A stretch of DNA of 64,000 bases from Verrucomicrobiia bacterium (GTDB lineage Bacteria; Verrucomicrobiota; Verrucomicrobiia; Opitutales; Cerasicoccaceae), in the NCBI GenBank assembly GCA_030432235.1, contig JAUIHT010000002.1:62001-126000 (forward strand), written 5' to 3'. Shown one piece after another: positions 55,629 through 64,000 of this stretch. Within the stretch, counting starts at the first letter, position 1. Each line of letters opens with the position of its first letter. Position numbers and translations under genes: made by a program. The notes beneath the pieces were generated by a model, which saw only the letters and a list, made by a program, of their open reading frames with translations, had not been told where the DNA came from and ran no database searches.

Positions 55629-56900
55629 ATGCTGACGCAGCTCGCCAGCGCCGTCAAGAACCAGCGGCTGGCACGCTTCGTCCGCCACAACGACGAGCAC
55701 CGGACCGACTGGGTGGGTCCGGCGTGCATTGCGTTGCTTGGGCTGGTCGGCGTGTTTTTCATCTATTCGGCGCAGAGCTACAGCGGCGGTGGCGCCTGGA
55801 AAATGCAGATCATGTGGCTTCTGGTGGGTGCGGCGGTCTACACGCTCATCTCCCTGGTCAACTACAAGGTCTTTCTGGAATACGCCCACATCGTTTACTG
55901 GGCGGGGGTTCTTTTGCTGCTTCCGCTGGCCGCGCAATCTCTTCTCGGCGTCGATCTGCCGCTGGTGGAAACGCGTTCCGGCTCCACTCGTTGGTACGAT
56001 TTCGGTCCCATCTCCATCCAGCCGACCGAACTGGCCAAGATCGGCACCCTCGTGATGGTCTCCAGCATCCTCGCACGATCCGAAATTGGCACCTTCCGGG
56101 AATCCATTAAGGTCTTGATAAAAGTGGGGTTTGCGTTTTTCCTGCCATTGTTTTTGATTTTTCTCCAGCCCGACTTGGGCTCGGCTTTGGTTTTCCCTCC
56201 CATGGTTTTCTCGCTCCTTTACGTTTCCAAGCTTTCACAGCGTTTTTTCGCGGTCTCTTTCGCCGCGTTTGTCGCTGTGGTGCTGATCGTGGGGTTCGAT
56301 GTTTACCGGTATAAAAGCTTCATGGAAAGCAACGACCTGTCGTTCCTCAACGACACCGGTGCCTACCAGGGGCAGTCCATCATCCCGCTGAAAGACTACC
56401 AGCGTAACCGCATCCTCACCTTTGCGGCGCCGCAGGTGGTCGATCCCCGGGGCACGGGGGTAGCCTGGAATCTCAACCAGTCGCTCATTGCAGTGGCCGG
56501 CGGAGGCCTTTCAGGCAAAGGTCTTGGTGAAGGCACCCAGGCCAAGCTCGGCTACCTGCCCCCCACGGTAGCCACCAATGATTTCATTTTCCCGGTGCTG
56601 GCCGAGGAGTCCGGATTCCTCGGCAGTGCCCTCGTCTTACTGTTGTTTTTAGTTTTAGTCGCCAACGGCATCCGCATCGCGGGGCTGGCACGCGACCGAT
56701 TTGGCATGTTGCTGGCCGTCGGGGTCAGCGTCGTTTTCATGGTCCACATTTTCGTCAACATCGGCATGACGATCGGCTTGATGCCGATCACGGGTCTTCC
56801 CCTGCCGTTTTTGAGCTATGGTGGTTCCTTTGTCTTAAGTTGTTGCATACTTCAGGGTCTCATACAGAGCGTTTACCGCTTCAGAAAGGACTTTTCATGA
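55629..56900 (+). CDS. rodA: peptidoglycan glycosyltransferase RodA (SEDS family)
   Basis: 423 residues, about ten membrane segments. SEDS motifs: LVETRSGSTRWYDFGPISI then QPTELAKIGTLVMVSSILAR (about 115-150). The loop with the catalytic Asp region reads VATNDFIFPVLAEESGFLGS (about 315), and GLMPITGLPLPFLSYGGSFV is at about 383. RodA polymerises glycan strands for cell elongation with a class B penicillin-binding protein and MreBCD, which are not in the window. It is assigned to RodA rather than FtsW because it lies next to an RNase E/G gene, a common end of mre-rodA operons. Confidence 0.9.
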   Translation: MLTQLASAVKNQRLARFVRHNDEHRTDWVGPACIALLGLVGVFFIYSAQSYSGGGAWKMQIMWLLVGAAVYTLISLVNYKVFLEYAHIVYWAGVLLLLPLAAQSLLGVDLPLVETRSGSTRWYDFGPISIQPTELAKIGTLVMVSSILARSEIGTFRESIKVLIKVGFAFFLPLFLIFLQPDLGSALVFPPMVFSLLYVSKLSQRFFAVSFAAFVAVVLIVGFDVYRYKSFMESNDLSFLNDTGAYQGQSIIPLKDYQRNRILTFAAPQVVDPRGTGVAWNLNQSLIAVAGGGLSGKGLGEGTQAKLGYLPPTVATNDFIFPVLAEESGFLGSALVLLLFLVLVANGIRIAGLARDRFGMLLAVGVSVVFMVHIFVNIGMTIGLMPITGLPLPFLSYGGSFVLSCCILQGLIQSVYRFRKDFS

Positions 56901-57011
56901 GATTCCCGAGGTCAGACTCGCGTTTATTCCGCACCCGCCGAGGCGTGTGCGGCGCGACTGCGCAACATGGCGGACGAAGGGGCCCCGCAATCCTGAAAGG
57001 GTCTCCCAAGA

Positions 57012-58754
57012 ATGAACACCTCCTCAACCGCTGATACCGAAGATAAGATTCAGGCAGAACTGCGCGAGAAACCGCGCGAGAAACAAGTCGAGCCCATCCC
57101 CCGCGACAAACTGCGCAAGGGCTCCCGCGAGCGGGCCAAGAAGCGCCCCATTCTGCAAAAAATCGCCGCCGCAATCTCCGGCAACAAAAACGCGCCCTAC
57201 CGCGAATTGATCATCAACGCCGAGCCGCTCGAAACCCGGGTGGCCCTCCTCGTCGACGGCGTCCTGGAGAAGTTCCAGGTCGAACGTTCGGGGGAAAACC
57301 GCATGGTCGGCGCCATCTACAAGGGTAAGGTGCAGAACCTCGAACCCGGTCTCAAGGCCGCCTTCGTCGACATCGGTCTGCCTAAGAACGCCTTCCTCCA
57401 CTACTGGGACATCCTCCCGGCGGCCGAGGACAAGTCCGTCGAAATCGTGCGCGAGAACCAGAGCGAGGAGCAGAAGCGCCGTCGCAACGAAAAGCCCACG
57501 CTGAAGGACATCCCCAAGCTCTATCCGGTCGGCACCGACATCGTCGTGCAGATCACCAAGGGCCAAATCGGCACCAAGGGCCCGCGCACCACAACCAATC
57601 TGGCCATCCCCGGGCGCTTCCTCGTGCTCATGCCCTACAGCGGCCAGTGCGGCATCTCCCGCAAGATTGAGGACCGCTCCGAGCGTGACCGCCTGAAGAA
57701 AATTCTACGCACTCTCACCATCCCCGAAGGCATGGGCGTCATCATCCGCACCGCCGGCGAGGGCAAGAAGATCCGGTACTTCATCCGCGACCTCCACCTC
57801 CTCCTGCGCAAGTGGAAGGAGATTAATGACATCCTTGAGTCCGGCAAGAACCCCGCCCTGCTCTATCAGGAGCCCGACATCATCGAGCGTACCGTTCGCG
57901 ACTTTCTCACCGAGGACATCGACCGCGTCCTGGTGGACAGCCCTGAGGCCTACACCAAGATGCTCGATTCGGTCAGCGAAATCTCCACCCAGTCCAAACG
58001 CAAGATCGGGCACTTCAAGGATGACATCCCCATCTTCGAGCGCTTCAACATTGAGCGCCAGATTGAGCAAACTTTCCAGCGCAAGGTGCCCCTGCCCAGC
58101 GGCGGCGAAATCGTCATTGAGGAAACCGAGGCCCTGGTTGCCATCGACGTCAACACCGGCTCGCACAAGGGCAACAAGGACGGCAAGGACTACATCGTCC
58201 AGGCCAACATCGAGGCCGCCAGGGAAGCCGCTCGGCAAATCCGCCTGCGTAACATCGGCGGGCTCATCATCCTCGACTTCATCGACATGAAGAACAAGCG
58301 CGACCGCAACGCGGTGTACAACACCATGCGGCGCGAAATGGAGACTGACAAGGCCAAGAGCCATGTCCTACCCATCAGCCAGCTCGGCATCATGCAGATG
58401 ACGCGCCAGCGCCACACCGAGTCGAACATCTCCGGCATCTACACCGGCTGCCCGTATTGTGCCGCCCGTGGCATCGTCAAGAGCTCCCGCACCATGAGCG
58501 TGGAAATCCAGCGCCGCGTCGTCAGTATCGTGCGTCACCTGCGCTCTGTCGGTGGCCGCTCTCAAGGCGAAAAAATCGACCTGCGTGTGCTCCTGCACCC
58601 GACCAATCTCGAACGCCTGCGCCAGGAAGACGAACAGCACCTCGTCGACATCGAGGAAGCCTACAACGTCGGCCTGTCCTTCCGTTCCGACCCGGGTTAT
58701 CACGTCGAAAACTTCAAGGTCGTCGACCCCACCAACGGGCAGGAACTGCGGTAA
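57012..58754 (+). CDS. rng: ribonuclease E/G
   Basis: 580 residues. A charged N-terminal extension of about 60 residues is followed by an S1-like RNA-binding domain (about 85-185, [20 protein letters not shown] then [15 protein letters not shown]). The catalytic region shows metal-binding [20 protein letters not shown] (about 377) and [19 protein letters not shown] (about 420). The zinc-link region reads [14 protein letters not shown] (about 480). These enzymes cut single-stranded RNA in rRNA maturation and mRNA decay. The extension and the 580 residues are nearer RNase G than full-length RNase E; no long scaffold tail is present. Confidence 0.92.
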   Translation: MNTSSTADTEDKIQAELREKPREKQVEPIPRDKLRKGSRERAKKRPILQKIAAAISGNKNAPYRELIINAEPLETRVALLVDGVLEKFQVERSGENRMVGAIYKGKVQNLEPGLKAAFVDIGLPKNAFLHYWDILPAAEDKSVEIVRENQSEEQKRRRNEKPTLKDIPKLYPVGTDIVVQITKGQIGTKGPRTTTNLAIPGRFLVLMPYSGQCGISRKIEDRSERDRLKKILRTLTIPEGMGVIIRTAGEGKKIRYFIRDLHLLLRKWKEINDILESGKNPALLYQEPDIIERTVRDFLTEDIDRVLVDSPEAYTKMLDSVSEISTQSKRKIGHFKDDIPIFERFNIERQIEQTFQRKVPLPSGGEIVIEETEALVAIDVNTGSHKGNKDGKDYIVQANIEAAREAARQIRLRNIGGLIILDFIDMKNKRDRNAVYNTMRREMETDKAKSHVLPISQLGIMQMTRQRHTESNISGIYTGCPYCAARGIVKSSRTMSVEIQRRVVSIVRHLRSVGGRSQGEKIDLRVLLHPTNLERLRQEDEQHLVDIEEAYNVGLSFRSDPGYHVENFKVVDPTNGQELR

Positions 58755-58759
58755 TCCCC

Positions 58760-58842
58760 AGCTAAAAGCTTAAAGTCGAAAGCTTAAAGCTAAAGTAGGG
58801 CGTCTGTTCTCAGATTCCTTACTTTATGCTTTAAGCTTTTTG
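58760..58842. repeat. inverted-arm word repeat (AAAGCT family, copy B)
   Basis: The left arm AGCTAAAAGCTTAAAGTCGA then AAGCTTAAAGCTAAAG (58760-58795) is mirrored by CTTTATGCTTTAAGCTTTTT (58822-58841). GTCGAAAGCTTAAAGCTAAA at 58775-58794 matches 3841-3860 at 19 of 20 bases. It lies between rng and the DUF3127 gene, which are co-directional. Confidence 0.75.
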
Positions 58843-58866
58843 TTTTCTGCTCTTCACTCCATCGCC

Positions 58867-59217
58867 ATGTTTGAATTATCCGGCACCGTAAAAGAGATTT
58901 TTGACGAACAGACCTTCGGCAGCGGCTTTAACAAGCGCGAATTTGTGGTCACGACGGAGGACAAATACCCTCAGGACATCAAATTCGAGTTGGTGAAGGA
59001 CAAGACTTCGCTGATTGACGGCGTTAACAAAGGTGACACGGTGACGGTCTCCTTCGATGTCCGTGGCCGCGAGTGGAAGGGCAACTATTACGTGAACCTC
59101 AACGCCTGGAAGATTCAGGCCGGCGCCTCCTCCGGTGGCGGCAATGACGACGGTCCCCCGCTCGATCACTACGACAAAAACGCTGAAGCCGAGGACGACG
59201 AAACCGCGCCATTCTGA
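58867..59217 (+). CDS. DUF3127 (OB-fold-like) protein
   Basis: 116 residues from the ATG at 58867; the TTG upstream at 58840 is inside the repeat and unlikely. The DUF3127 signature is clear: [20 protein letters not shown] then [20 protein letters not shown] and [33 protein letters not shown] Gly/Asp-rich acidic tail follows ([20 protein letters not shown] and DDETAPF). The acidic tail after an OB-like domain resembles the arrangement of single-strand-binding proteins, but the function of DUF3127 is not known. Confidence 0.82.
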   Translation: MFELSGTVKEIFDEQTFGSGFNKREFVVTTEDKYPQDIKFELVKDKTSLIDGVNKGDTVTVSFDVRGREWKGNYYVNLNAWKIQAGASSGGGNDDGPPLDHYDKNAEAEDDETAPF

Positions 59218-59223
59218 CTTTTC

Positions 59224-59311
59224 TTTAACAGGAAGATCGGGAAGAACGGGAAGGAGTTGCTTTTAGCAAAATATGAGTCACCTTTCCGCTCTTCCCGATC
59301 TTTCTGTTTAA
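59224..59311. repeat. 31-bp inverted repeat (GGAAGATCGGG family)
   Basis: TTTAACAGGAAGATCGGGAA then GAACGGGAAGG (59224-59254) is matched by its complement at 59281-59311 in 27 of 31 positions, with a 26-base spacer. It lies between the DUF3127 and aminotransferase genes, four bases before the latter's start. Confidence 0.8.
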
Positions 59312-59315
59312 TTGT

Positions 59316-60467
59316 ATGTCATACGATTTCGATACGGTCATCGACCGCCACGGCACCGGCAGTCTGAAATGGGACCGCTTTGGGCCGGATGTGCTGCCCC
59401 TCTGGGTTGCCGATATGGATTTCGCCTGCGCCCCCGAGGTACTTGAGGCGCTTCATGCGCGCGTCGATCACGGTATTATGGGGTACACTCTGCCGTCCCG
59501 CGAGGCCGAGGACGCCGCCCTCGCCTACCTCGAGCGGCAGCACGGCTACAAAGCCGAACGCGAGTGGCTGGTGTGGATGCACGGCATGGTGCCGGGGCTC
59601 AACATTGCCGCGCGCGCCTATGCCGAATCAGGTGACGAAGTGCTGACCTGCACCCCGGTGTACCCGCCTTTCCTCGGCGCGCCAAGTTGGCAGGATCGCG
59701 TCAGCACTACCAGCCCTCTCAAGTGGGACGGCGCCCGCTGGACCTTTGACTTCGACGACCTCAAGAACAAGGTAACCGACCGTACCAGGCTCTTCTACCT
59801 ATGCAGCCCGCACAATCCCGTCGGCCGCGTCTACGATCAGGCTGAGCTGCGCGGCCTCGGCGACTTTTGCCGCAAACACAACCTCGTGTTGCTCTCGGAC
59901 GAAATCCACTGCGACCTGCTTCTGGGCGGAATCAAGCACACCTGCACCGCCACACTCAGCCCGGAAATCGAGGACATCTGCGTGACCTTCATGGCCCCGA
60001 GCAAGACTTACAATGTACCCGGTCTGGCCTGCGCCTTCGCCACCATCAAGGACGCCACCCTGCGCGGCAAGTTCAAGCTCGCCGCCCGCGGGCTCATCAC
60101 GGAAATCAACCCCTTCGGCTACGCCGGGCTCATCGCCTGCTACGAAAAAGGCGAGCCCTGGCGTCAGGAGCTGCTGGCATATTTGAAGGCAAATCGCGAT
60201 TTCCTCTACGGCTTCATCGAGGAAAACCTCCCCGAGATCAAGGTGCGCCCCATGGAAGCCACTTACCTGGCCTGGCTTAATATCGAAGGCCTGAAAGCAC
60301 TCGGCATCGAGAACCCGCACAGGTTCTTCATCGAGCATGGCGTCGGCCTCTCTCCCGGTAAGGACTTCGGCGACGACCGCTACCTGCGCCTCAACTTCGG
60401 TTGCCCTCGCAGCGTGCTCGAAGAGGCGTTGAACCGCATGGTCAAGGCCGTGGCCGCGAAACGATAG
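59316..60467 (+). CDS. patB: PatB/MalY-type aminotransferase (cystathionine beta-lyase)
   Basis: 383 residues. The fold-type I PLP enzyme motifs are YDFDTVIDRHGTGSLKWDRF at the N-terminus, LPLWVADMDFACAPEVLEAL (about 27), LFYLCSPHNPVGRVYDQAEL (about 155), LSDEIHCDLLLGG (about 193) and the PLP lysine in VTFMAPSKTYNVPGLACAFA (about 230). MalY/PatB enzymes split cystathionine or cysteine S-conjugates to a thiol, pyruvate and ammonia. The biological substrate here is not known. Confidence 0.9.
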   Translation: MSYDFDTVIDRHGTGSLKWDRFGPDVLPLWVADMDFACAPEVLEALHARVDHGIMGYTLPSREAEDAALAYLERQHGYKAEREWLVWMHGMVPGLNIAARAYAESGDEVLTCTPVYPPFLGAPSWQDRVSTTSPLKWDGARWTFDFDDLKNKVTDRTRLFYLCSPHNPVGRVYDQAELRGLGDFCRKHNLVLLSDEIHCDLLLGGIKHTCTATLSPEIEDICVTFMAPSKTYNVPGLACAFATIKDATLRGKFKLAARGLITEINPFGYAGLIACYEKGEPWRQELLAYLKANRDFLYGFIEENLPEIKVRPMEATYLAWLNIEGLKALGIENPHRFFIEHGVGLSPGKDFGDDRYLRLNFGCPRSVLEEALNRMVKAVAAKR

Positions 60468-60550
60468 CTTCCTGCAAGGAGATGCGAGACACCCTTTTGT
60501 GAACAAAAGTGTTTCTCGCGCTCTTCACAAAAAACTTTAAAGTTTCTTTG

Positions 60551-60739
60551 CTATCGCTTGCGCTTGCGCAACATACCGACCACGCCGACGACCAGTAGCG
60601 CGATGATGCCCCACCCGATGATTTGGACGGCCTGACCGCTGCTGTCTCTAAAGATCAGCTTAATCGCGATCCCGACCAACAGGAGGAAGCCGATGGCGGT
60701 CAGGACCAGTCGTGTGATCTCGAAGGAGGGGCTCCTCAT
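60551..60739 (-). CDS. small two-span membrane protein coupled to ispF
   Basis: 62 residues with two hydrophobic segments (ITRLVLTAIGFLLLVGIAIK, about 8-28, and QIIGWGIIALLVVGVVGML, about 39-57) and a basic tail RKRKR. Its ATG overlaps the ispF stop by four bases (ATGA), which supports it as a real, translationally coupled gene. No family was recognised. Confidence 0.65.
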   Translation of the reverse strand: MRSPSFEITRLVLTAIGFLLLVGIAIKLIFRDSSGQAVQIIGWGIIALLVVGVVGMLRKRKR

Positions 60740-61224
60740 TGTGCGATAAGCAGGCAGGTGGCGTGTGCGGCGATGCCAAGCCCTTTGCCGAGATCCCCGA
60801 TTTTCTCGTTGGTCGTGGCCTTGAGCCCGACGCAGTCAGGTAACACCCCGAGGCTGGCGGCGAGCACCTCCTTCATGGCAGGCACATGCGGCATGAGTTT
60901 GGGCTTTTCCGCGATGATCGCGATATCGACGTTGCCCACGGCATAACCGCGCGACTTCGCTTCCGCGACGGCCTTCTTCAAAATCTCCTGCGAGTCGATG
61001 CCCTCGATGGAGGCGTCGTCATTGGGGAAGAAGTGGCCGATATCGGGCAAGCCAAGCGCCCCCAGGACCGAGTCGGCCAACGCATGCGTTAGGCAATCGG
61101 CATCCGAGTGGCCGTCGAGGCCTTCGTCAGCGGGAATCTCCACACCGCCCAAGACCAGGCGGCGACCTGCCCTAAAACGGTGAATGTCATAGCCGAGGCC
61201 GATACGAAAAGGTGCTTTATTCAT
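60736..61224 (-). CDS. ispF: 2-C-methyl-D-erythritol 2,4-cyclodiphosphate synthase
   Basis: 162 residues. Motifs: RIGLGYDIHRFRAGRRLVLG (metal-binding Asp-His), DEGLDGHSDADCLTHALADS, ALGLPDIGHFFPNDD and VGLKATTNEKIGDLGKGLGI AAHATCLL. It forms the cyclic diphosphate in the MEP route to isoprenoids, acting after IspD and IspE, both nearby. It is 18 bases downstream of ispD on the same strand. Confidence 0.96.
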   Translation of the reverse strand: MNKAPFRIGLGYDIHRFRAGRRLVLGGVEIPADEGLDGHSDADCLTHALADSVLGALGLPDIGHFFPNDDASIEGIDSQEILKKAVAEAKSRGYAVGNVDIAIIAEKPKLMPHVPAMKEVLAASLGVLPDCVGLKATTNEKIGDLGKGLGIAAHATCLLIAQ

Positions 61225-61242
61225 AGAAACTCAAATCGGTGA

Positions 61243-61950
61243 TTAACTGCTCTTGAGCAGGAATTCCAAGTAGGGTAAGTCCGAGGGCACGGTCAACTTG
61301 GGATTGGGATGCGAATTTTCCACCAGCGTCACCGGATGGCCCTGACGGCTGACCGCTGCGGTATCGTCGGTAACGGACACCCCTTCGAAACGCAGGCGAC
61401 GATAGGCGTCGGTGATGAGTTCACGGTCAAAAGCCTGTGGGGTCTCCATGGCCCAGAGGCTGGCGCGTGGCACGTCCTTCAGTATCCGCTTGCGGCGCGT
61501 GCGGCGGGTTGCTGAGGCCTTCTTGATCGTGTCGGCGACCCGGTGACAGAGCACCGCGGCCTTGTCGTGCAATACCGCATCGTGAAGCTCACGCAGTATC
61601 TCCGATCGCAGGAAGGGCCGCGCACAATCGTGGATGAAAACATACTCGACCAGCAGGGACAATTCGGTCAACGCGTTGAAAACGGAATCCTGCCGTTCCT
61701 TCCCACCGATGGCCCAGTGAATCTGCAGGCCATCGCGCGAGTGCTCCTCAAGTGCCCGTTCCAGGCCGGCCCGCTGCTCGGCGTCCCGATAGGTAATGAC
61801 AACCTGATCGACAATGCCACTCTCACGAAAGGCATTCAGCGAATGCAGAAACAGCGGCTTGCCCCCGAGCGGAGTCAGGACCTTGTCGGCCACAAGACCC
61901 TTCATACGGGTGCCGCTCCCGGCACAGAGAAGTATAGCTGCGTTGGACAT
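61243..61950 (-). CDS. ispD: 2-C-methyl-D-erythritol 4-phosphate cytidylyltransferase
   Basis: 235 residues. The nucleotidyltransferase motifs are AAILLCAGSGTRMKGLVADK (CTP-binding Arg/Lys), YVFIHDCARPFLRSEILREL, WAMETPQAFDRELITDAYRR and GVSVTDDTAAVSRQGHPVTL. It makes CDP-methylerythritol, the third MEP step. Together with ispF it forms an operon that is divergent from ispE. Confidence 0.95.
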   Translation of the reverse strand: MSNAAILLCAGSGTRMKGLVADKVLTPLGGKPLFLHSLNAFRESGIVDQVVITYRDAEQRAGLERALEEHSRDGLQIHWAIGGKERQDSVFNALTELSLLVEYVFIHDCARPFLRSEILRELHDAVLHDKAAVLCHRVADTIKKASATRRTRRKRILKDVPRASLWAMETPQAFDRELITDAYRRLRFEGVSVTDDTAAVSRQGHPVTLVENSHPNPKLTVPSDLPYLEFLLKSS

Positions 61951-62062
61951 CGAATAGGGAAATCAACGAAAGCAAGCAACCAAAGCAGAGCGTCCCGGAA
62001 CTGCCAAACAAAAAGCCAACAGTGCTTGCCTCTAACCGATGGGCCGGACAGCATCCGCAGCC

Positions 62063-62959
62063 ATGTCCCCTAGCGCAAACTGCGTCGAACTCTTTTCCCC
62101 GGCCAAGGTCAACCTGTTCCTGGCCATCACCGGAGTGCGCGATGATGGCTTCCATGCCCTGCTCAGCCTGGTCGCTCCGCTTCAACTCGGGGACCGCCTG
62201 CACGTCCATTTGCATAGCGATGCGGGAGAGGACACCATGAGCTGCGACTTCCCCGGTGTCCCCACGGGGGCGGAGAACCTGGTGCTGCGCGCGGCCGCTC
62301 TGTTGCGTAAAGAGGTTTCCGTTCCCGGCCGTTTTCACTTCGATCTGATGAAAACCATTCCTGCCGGCGCAGGGCTCGGCGGCGGCAGCAGTAATACCGC
62401 AGCCGCACTGCTGGGAATGAATCAGCTCCTCGGAAGCCCACTGGATACCCAGGCACTGTGCCGACTTTCGGCGCAGCTTGGCAGCGATTGCCCACTGTTC
62501 ATCGAAGGAAAAGCCACCGTCATGTCCGGGCGCGGCGAAGTTCTGGAACCGCTCCCCCAACCTGCCCTCGAAGCCCTTTCGGGGCGGCGCATCATCCTGT
62601 TTCGCCCGGACTTCGGCGTGTCAACCGCGTGGGCGTACGGACGCATGAAAGCAAATGGCAGCTACTACCTGCCTGAGGAAGAGGCGCACACCCAACTGAA
62701 CGGCTGGCTTACGGAGCCCACCTGGGATTCGCTGCCGCTCTTCAACAACCTACAGGATGCCGTCTTTGAAAAATTTCTCGCGTTGCCAGCCTTGCTGCAA
62801 CTCCTGCGGAAACAGCACGGACTACGCTGCATGATGAGCGGTAGCGGCAGTTGCTGCTTTGCCCTTCCCAATGAAGAGGCTTCTAGTGGTGACATCGAAG
62901 CTACCATCAAGGACGCTCTCGGCGAAAACTGCTTCTACGCCGATACCCGGCTGGGCTAG
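62063..62959 (+). CDS. ispE: 4-diphosphocytidyl-2-C-methyl-D-erythritol kinase
   Basis: 298 residues from the ATG at 62063; an earlier ATG at 62039 would add eight residues, and no Shine-Dalgarno favours either. The GHMP kinase motifs are FSPAKVNLFLAITGVRDDGF HALLSLV, PAGAGLGGGSSNTAAALLGM (about 100, ATP loop) and RCMMSGSGSCCFALPNEE (about 265). It phosphorylates the product of IspD, and IspF then cyclises it. Thus three consecutive enzymes of the pathway sit within 2.3 kb. Confidence 0.93.
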   Translation: MSPSANCVELFSPAKVNLFLAITGVRDDGFHALLSLVAPLQLGDRLHVHLHSDAGEDTMSCDFPGVPTGAENLVLRAAALLRKEVSVPGRFHFDLMKTIPAGAGLGGGSSNTAAALLGMNQLLGSPLDTQALCRLSAQLGSDCPLFIEGKATVMSGRGEVLEPLPQPALEALSGRRIILFRPDFGVSTAWAYGRMKANGSYYLPEEEAHTQLNGWLTEPTWDSLPLFNNLQDAVFEKFLALPALLQLLRKQHGLRCMMSGSGSCCFALPNEEASSGDIEATIKDALGENCFYADTRLG

Positions 62960-62961
62960 CC

Positions 62962-63450
62962 TTAGCTGGACGTACCGATGGGCTCCACCGCGTAGGTGGT
63001 GTTGAAGGTCAGCACACGGTCACCGGTATCGATCTTCAGAACAATCTTACCGCAATCCTTGTCTTTTTCGCTGGGGAAGATTTCACAGGATACTTCGCGG
63101 CGTGCGGCGGTTTTGTCACCCTTGATGCCGAAACCTTCCATGATGCCGCCATCTTGGCGCAACTCTACGATTTTCTTGGCAAAGGAGAGCTGAATCTGTC
63201 CGTCTTCGTTATTCTTGCTGAAAAGAGGGACCTCCATGTCGTACTTACCGGTCAGGCGCCCTTCCTTCAAAGCAAGATCGGTAATCTTGAGATTCACCCG
63301 CGCAATGCTGACCCATGTGGAGGCGTCGGCAATACGCAGACGCATCGTATCTTCATTGTACTGCCAGCCCTCGCTAGGAGCCGGCGTAGCGGCGGAGAGC
63401 CAGGCTACGGGGGCAAAAAGGGCAATCAAAAGGCAGGTTCTTAATCTCAT
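62962..63450 (-). CDS. secreted protein of unknown function
   Basis: 162 residues. Signal peptide MRLRTCLLIALFAPVAWLSA with cleavage near A-A-T. The rest is a beta-rich body (MRLRIADASTWVSIARVNLK, GRLTGKYDMEVPLFSKNNED, VSCEIFPSEKDKDCGKIVLK) without recognised motifs. It has two Cys that might form a disulphide. It is convergent with ispE (two bases between stops). The gap 63451-63570 downstream of the secretin gene shows no feature. Confidence 0.65.
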   Translation of the reverse strand: MRLRTCLLIALFAPVAWLSAATPAPSEGWQYNEDTMRLRIADASTWVSIARVNLKITDLALKEGRLTGKYDMEVPLFSKNNEDGQIQLSFAKKIVELRQDGGIMEGFGIKGDKTAARREVSCEIFPSEKDKDCGKIVLKIDTGDRVLTFNTTYAVEPIGTSS

Positions 63451-63570
63451 GCGTTTATATAAGGTCGGCTAAAAGGTGTATCACTTAAGCAAATGGTAGA
63501 TGAGCTTATCGAGGATTGGCAAGGCTTGATTCCATTGGCTGCTTTACGGTTGAACCGGTCCGGGGTGGTC

Positions 63571-64000
63571 TTAGCGAGCCCGGCTGACGGCATTGCGTTT
63601 ATCGGTAGGTGATTTCTGGGAGGAATCGTCCGTGGTACCGTCACCATTGATGACGCCCGCCTGCTGAAGTACCTTCAGAGCCATTTGCTTTTCAAACAGG
63701 TCTTCCTCGAGCTTGTCGTTTTCGACCTGGGAACGCATCTGGAAGATGTCATCCATGACCTGCTTGTGATCGTCGGGAAGCTTCATCCCCGGGATATCGG
63801 CCTCGGTGATGCCCATGCGGTAGAGCATGCGCTGGTCGATGATATCCTTGTAGGTGGTGCCGTCGGGATTGAGGGTCTTGGCGGTGATGAAGATGATGAG
63901 GTTACGCTCGTCCGTAGTGGTGGCCTCATGTTTGAAAAAGTAACCGAGACCGGGGATGTCGCCGAGCCACGGCACCTTATTATCGGTCTGCACACGCTCA
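63571..64000 (-). CDS. secretin (PilQ/GspD family), C-terminal part
   Basis: The frame is open to the window end, so the start is missing; about 143 residues are visible. VPWLGDIPGLGYFFKHEATT TDERNLIIFITAKTL carries the end of the secretin pore domain (V-P-x-L-G-D-I-P-x-L-G-x-x-F and the final I-x-x-x-x-x-I-L/I-x strand). A tail of about 95 residues rich in charged helices follows (VMDDIFQMRSQVENDKLEED). Secretins form the outer-membrane channel for type IV pili or type II secretion. Its job may link to the ATPases at 20-24.6 kb. The long tail after the pore domain may be lineage-specific. Confidence 0.85.
   Translation of the reverse strand, partial: ERVQTDNKVPWLGDIPGLGYFFKHEATTTDERNLIIFITAKTLNPDGTTYKDIIDQRMLYRMGITEADIPGMKLPDDHKQVMDDIFQMRSQVENDKLEEDLFEKQMALKVLQQAGVINGDGTTDDSSQKSPTDKRNAVSRAR

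Noticed and set aside
55587-55937. N-terminal extension of the glycosyltransferase
   Set aside because: It overlaps the divergent rodA gene and reads like a shadow of it; the GTG at 55586 has a ribosome-binding site and starts the normal domain.

Overview
The window is about 64 kb of chromosomal DNA from a Gram-negative bacterium with moderately high G+C. The best guess is Verrucomicrobiota, class Opitutae (Puniceicoccales/Coraliomargaritaceae-like). This rests on family knowledge, not on a search. The pointers are PEP-CTERM sorting tags on secreted proteins, a prepilin-like protein with the H-X9-DG motif, a secreted protein with an EF-hand/dockerin-like C-terminal cassette, an OprB porin, and intergenic DNA made of short repeated words in inverted arms. 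No rRNA or tRNA genes, CRISPR array or insertion sequence was recognised.

Layout: 1-1.8 kb holds the end of an ExbD/TolR gene, a LysM membrane protein and a Nudix hydrolase. 1.8-2.5 kb is gene-free: a divergent array of 21-bp repeats and then a 236-bp nested palindrome. 2.5-8.6 kb holds an AdiC/PotE-like permease, DAHP synthase, a small membrane protein, an OprB porin and a catalytically degenerate PDZ protein. 8.7-13.3 kb (minus strand) holds a SpoU/TrmH methyltransferase, a degenerate P-loop protein, cytidine deaminase, RNase Y and prephenate dehydrogenase. 13.4-18.5 kb holds an eight-haem c-type lipoprotein fused to HEAT/TPR-like repeats, two half-size chromate-transporter proteins, a CYTH-like protein and an inositol-monophosphatase family protein. 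18.7-24.6 kb is a type IV pilus motor locus with two PilB/GspE ATPases, PilT and PilC. 24.9-28.1 kb holds an ECF sigma factor, a secreted repeat protein and an Fpg-type glycosylase lacking its zinc finger.

28.2-32.0 kb is a haem locus: hmuTUV on the minus strand, divergent from hmuS. 32.1-36.1 kb holds a PEP-CTERM protein, a related secreted protein with different C-terminal modules, a prepilin-like protein and a LolA/LolB-like protein. 36.2-40.7 kb is a MoxR-DUF58-transglutaminase operon, followed by a GH13 glycosidase. 43.2-46.8 kb holds a PEP-CTERM metalloprotease, a lipoprotein and an MscS channel. 46.8-51.9 kb is gyrB-gyrA. 52.0-55.6 kb is a glycosyltransferase-flippase-glycosyltransferase set. 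55.6-60.5 kb holds rodA, an RNase E/G, a DUF3127 protein and a PatB/MalY aminotransferase. 60.5-63.0 kb holds three MEP-pathway genes (ispD, ispF, ispE). The window ends in the C-terminus of a secretin.

The genes are mostly core metabolism and cell-envelope functions, and most minus-strand runs look like short operons with ATGA/GTGA overlaps. The most unusual content is between genes. Several sequence-unrelated families of short words are arranged as left arm, spacer and right inverted arm (3.8, 37.2, 49.3, 58.8 and 59.2 kb), alongside the 21-bp array at 1.8-2.1 kb and the nested palindrome at 2.2-2.4 kb.
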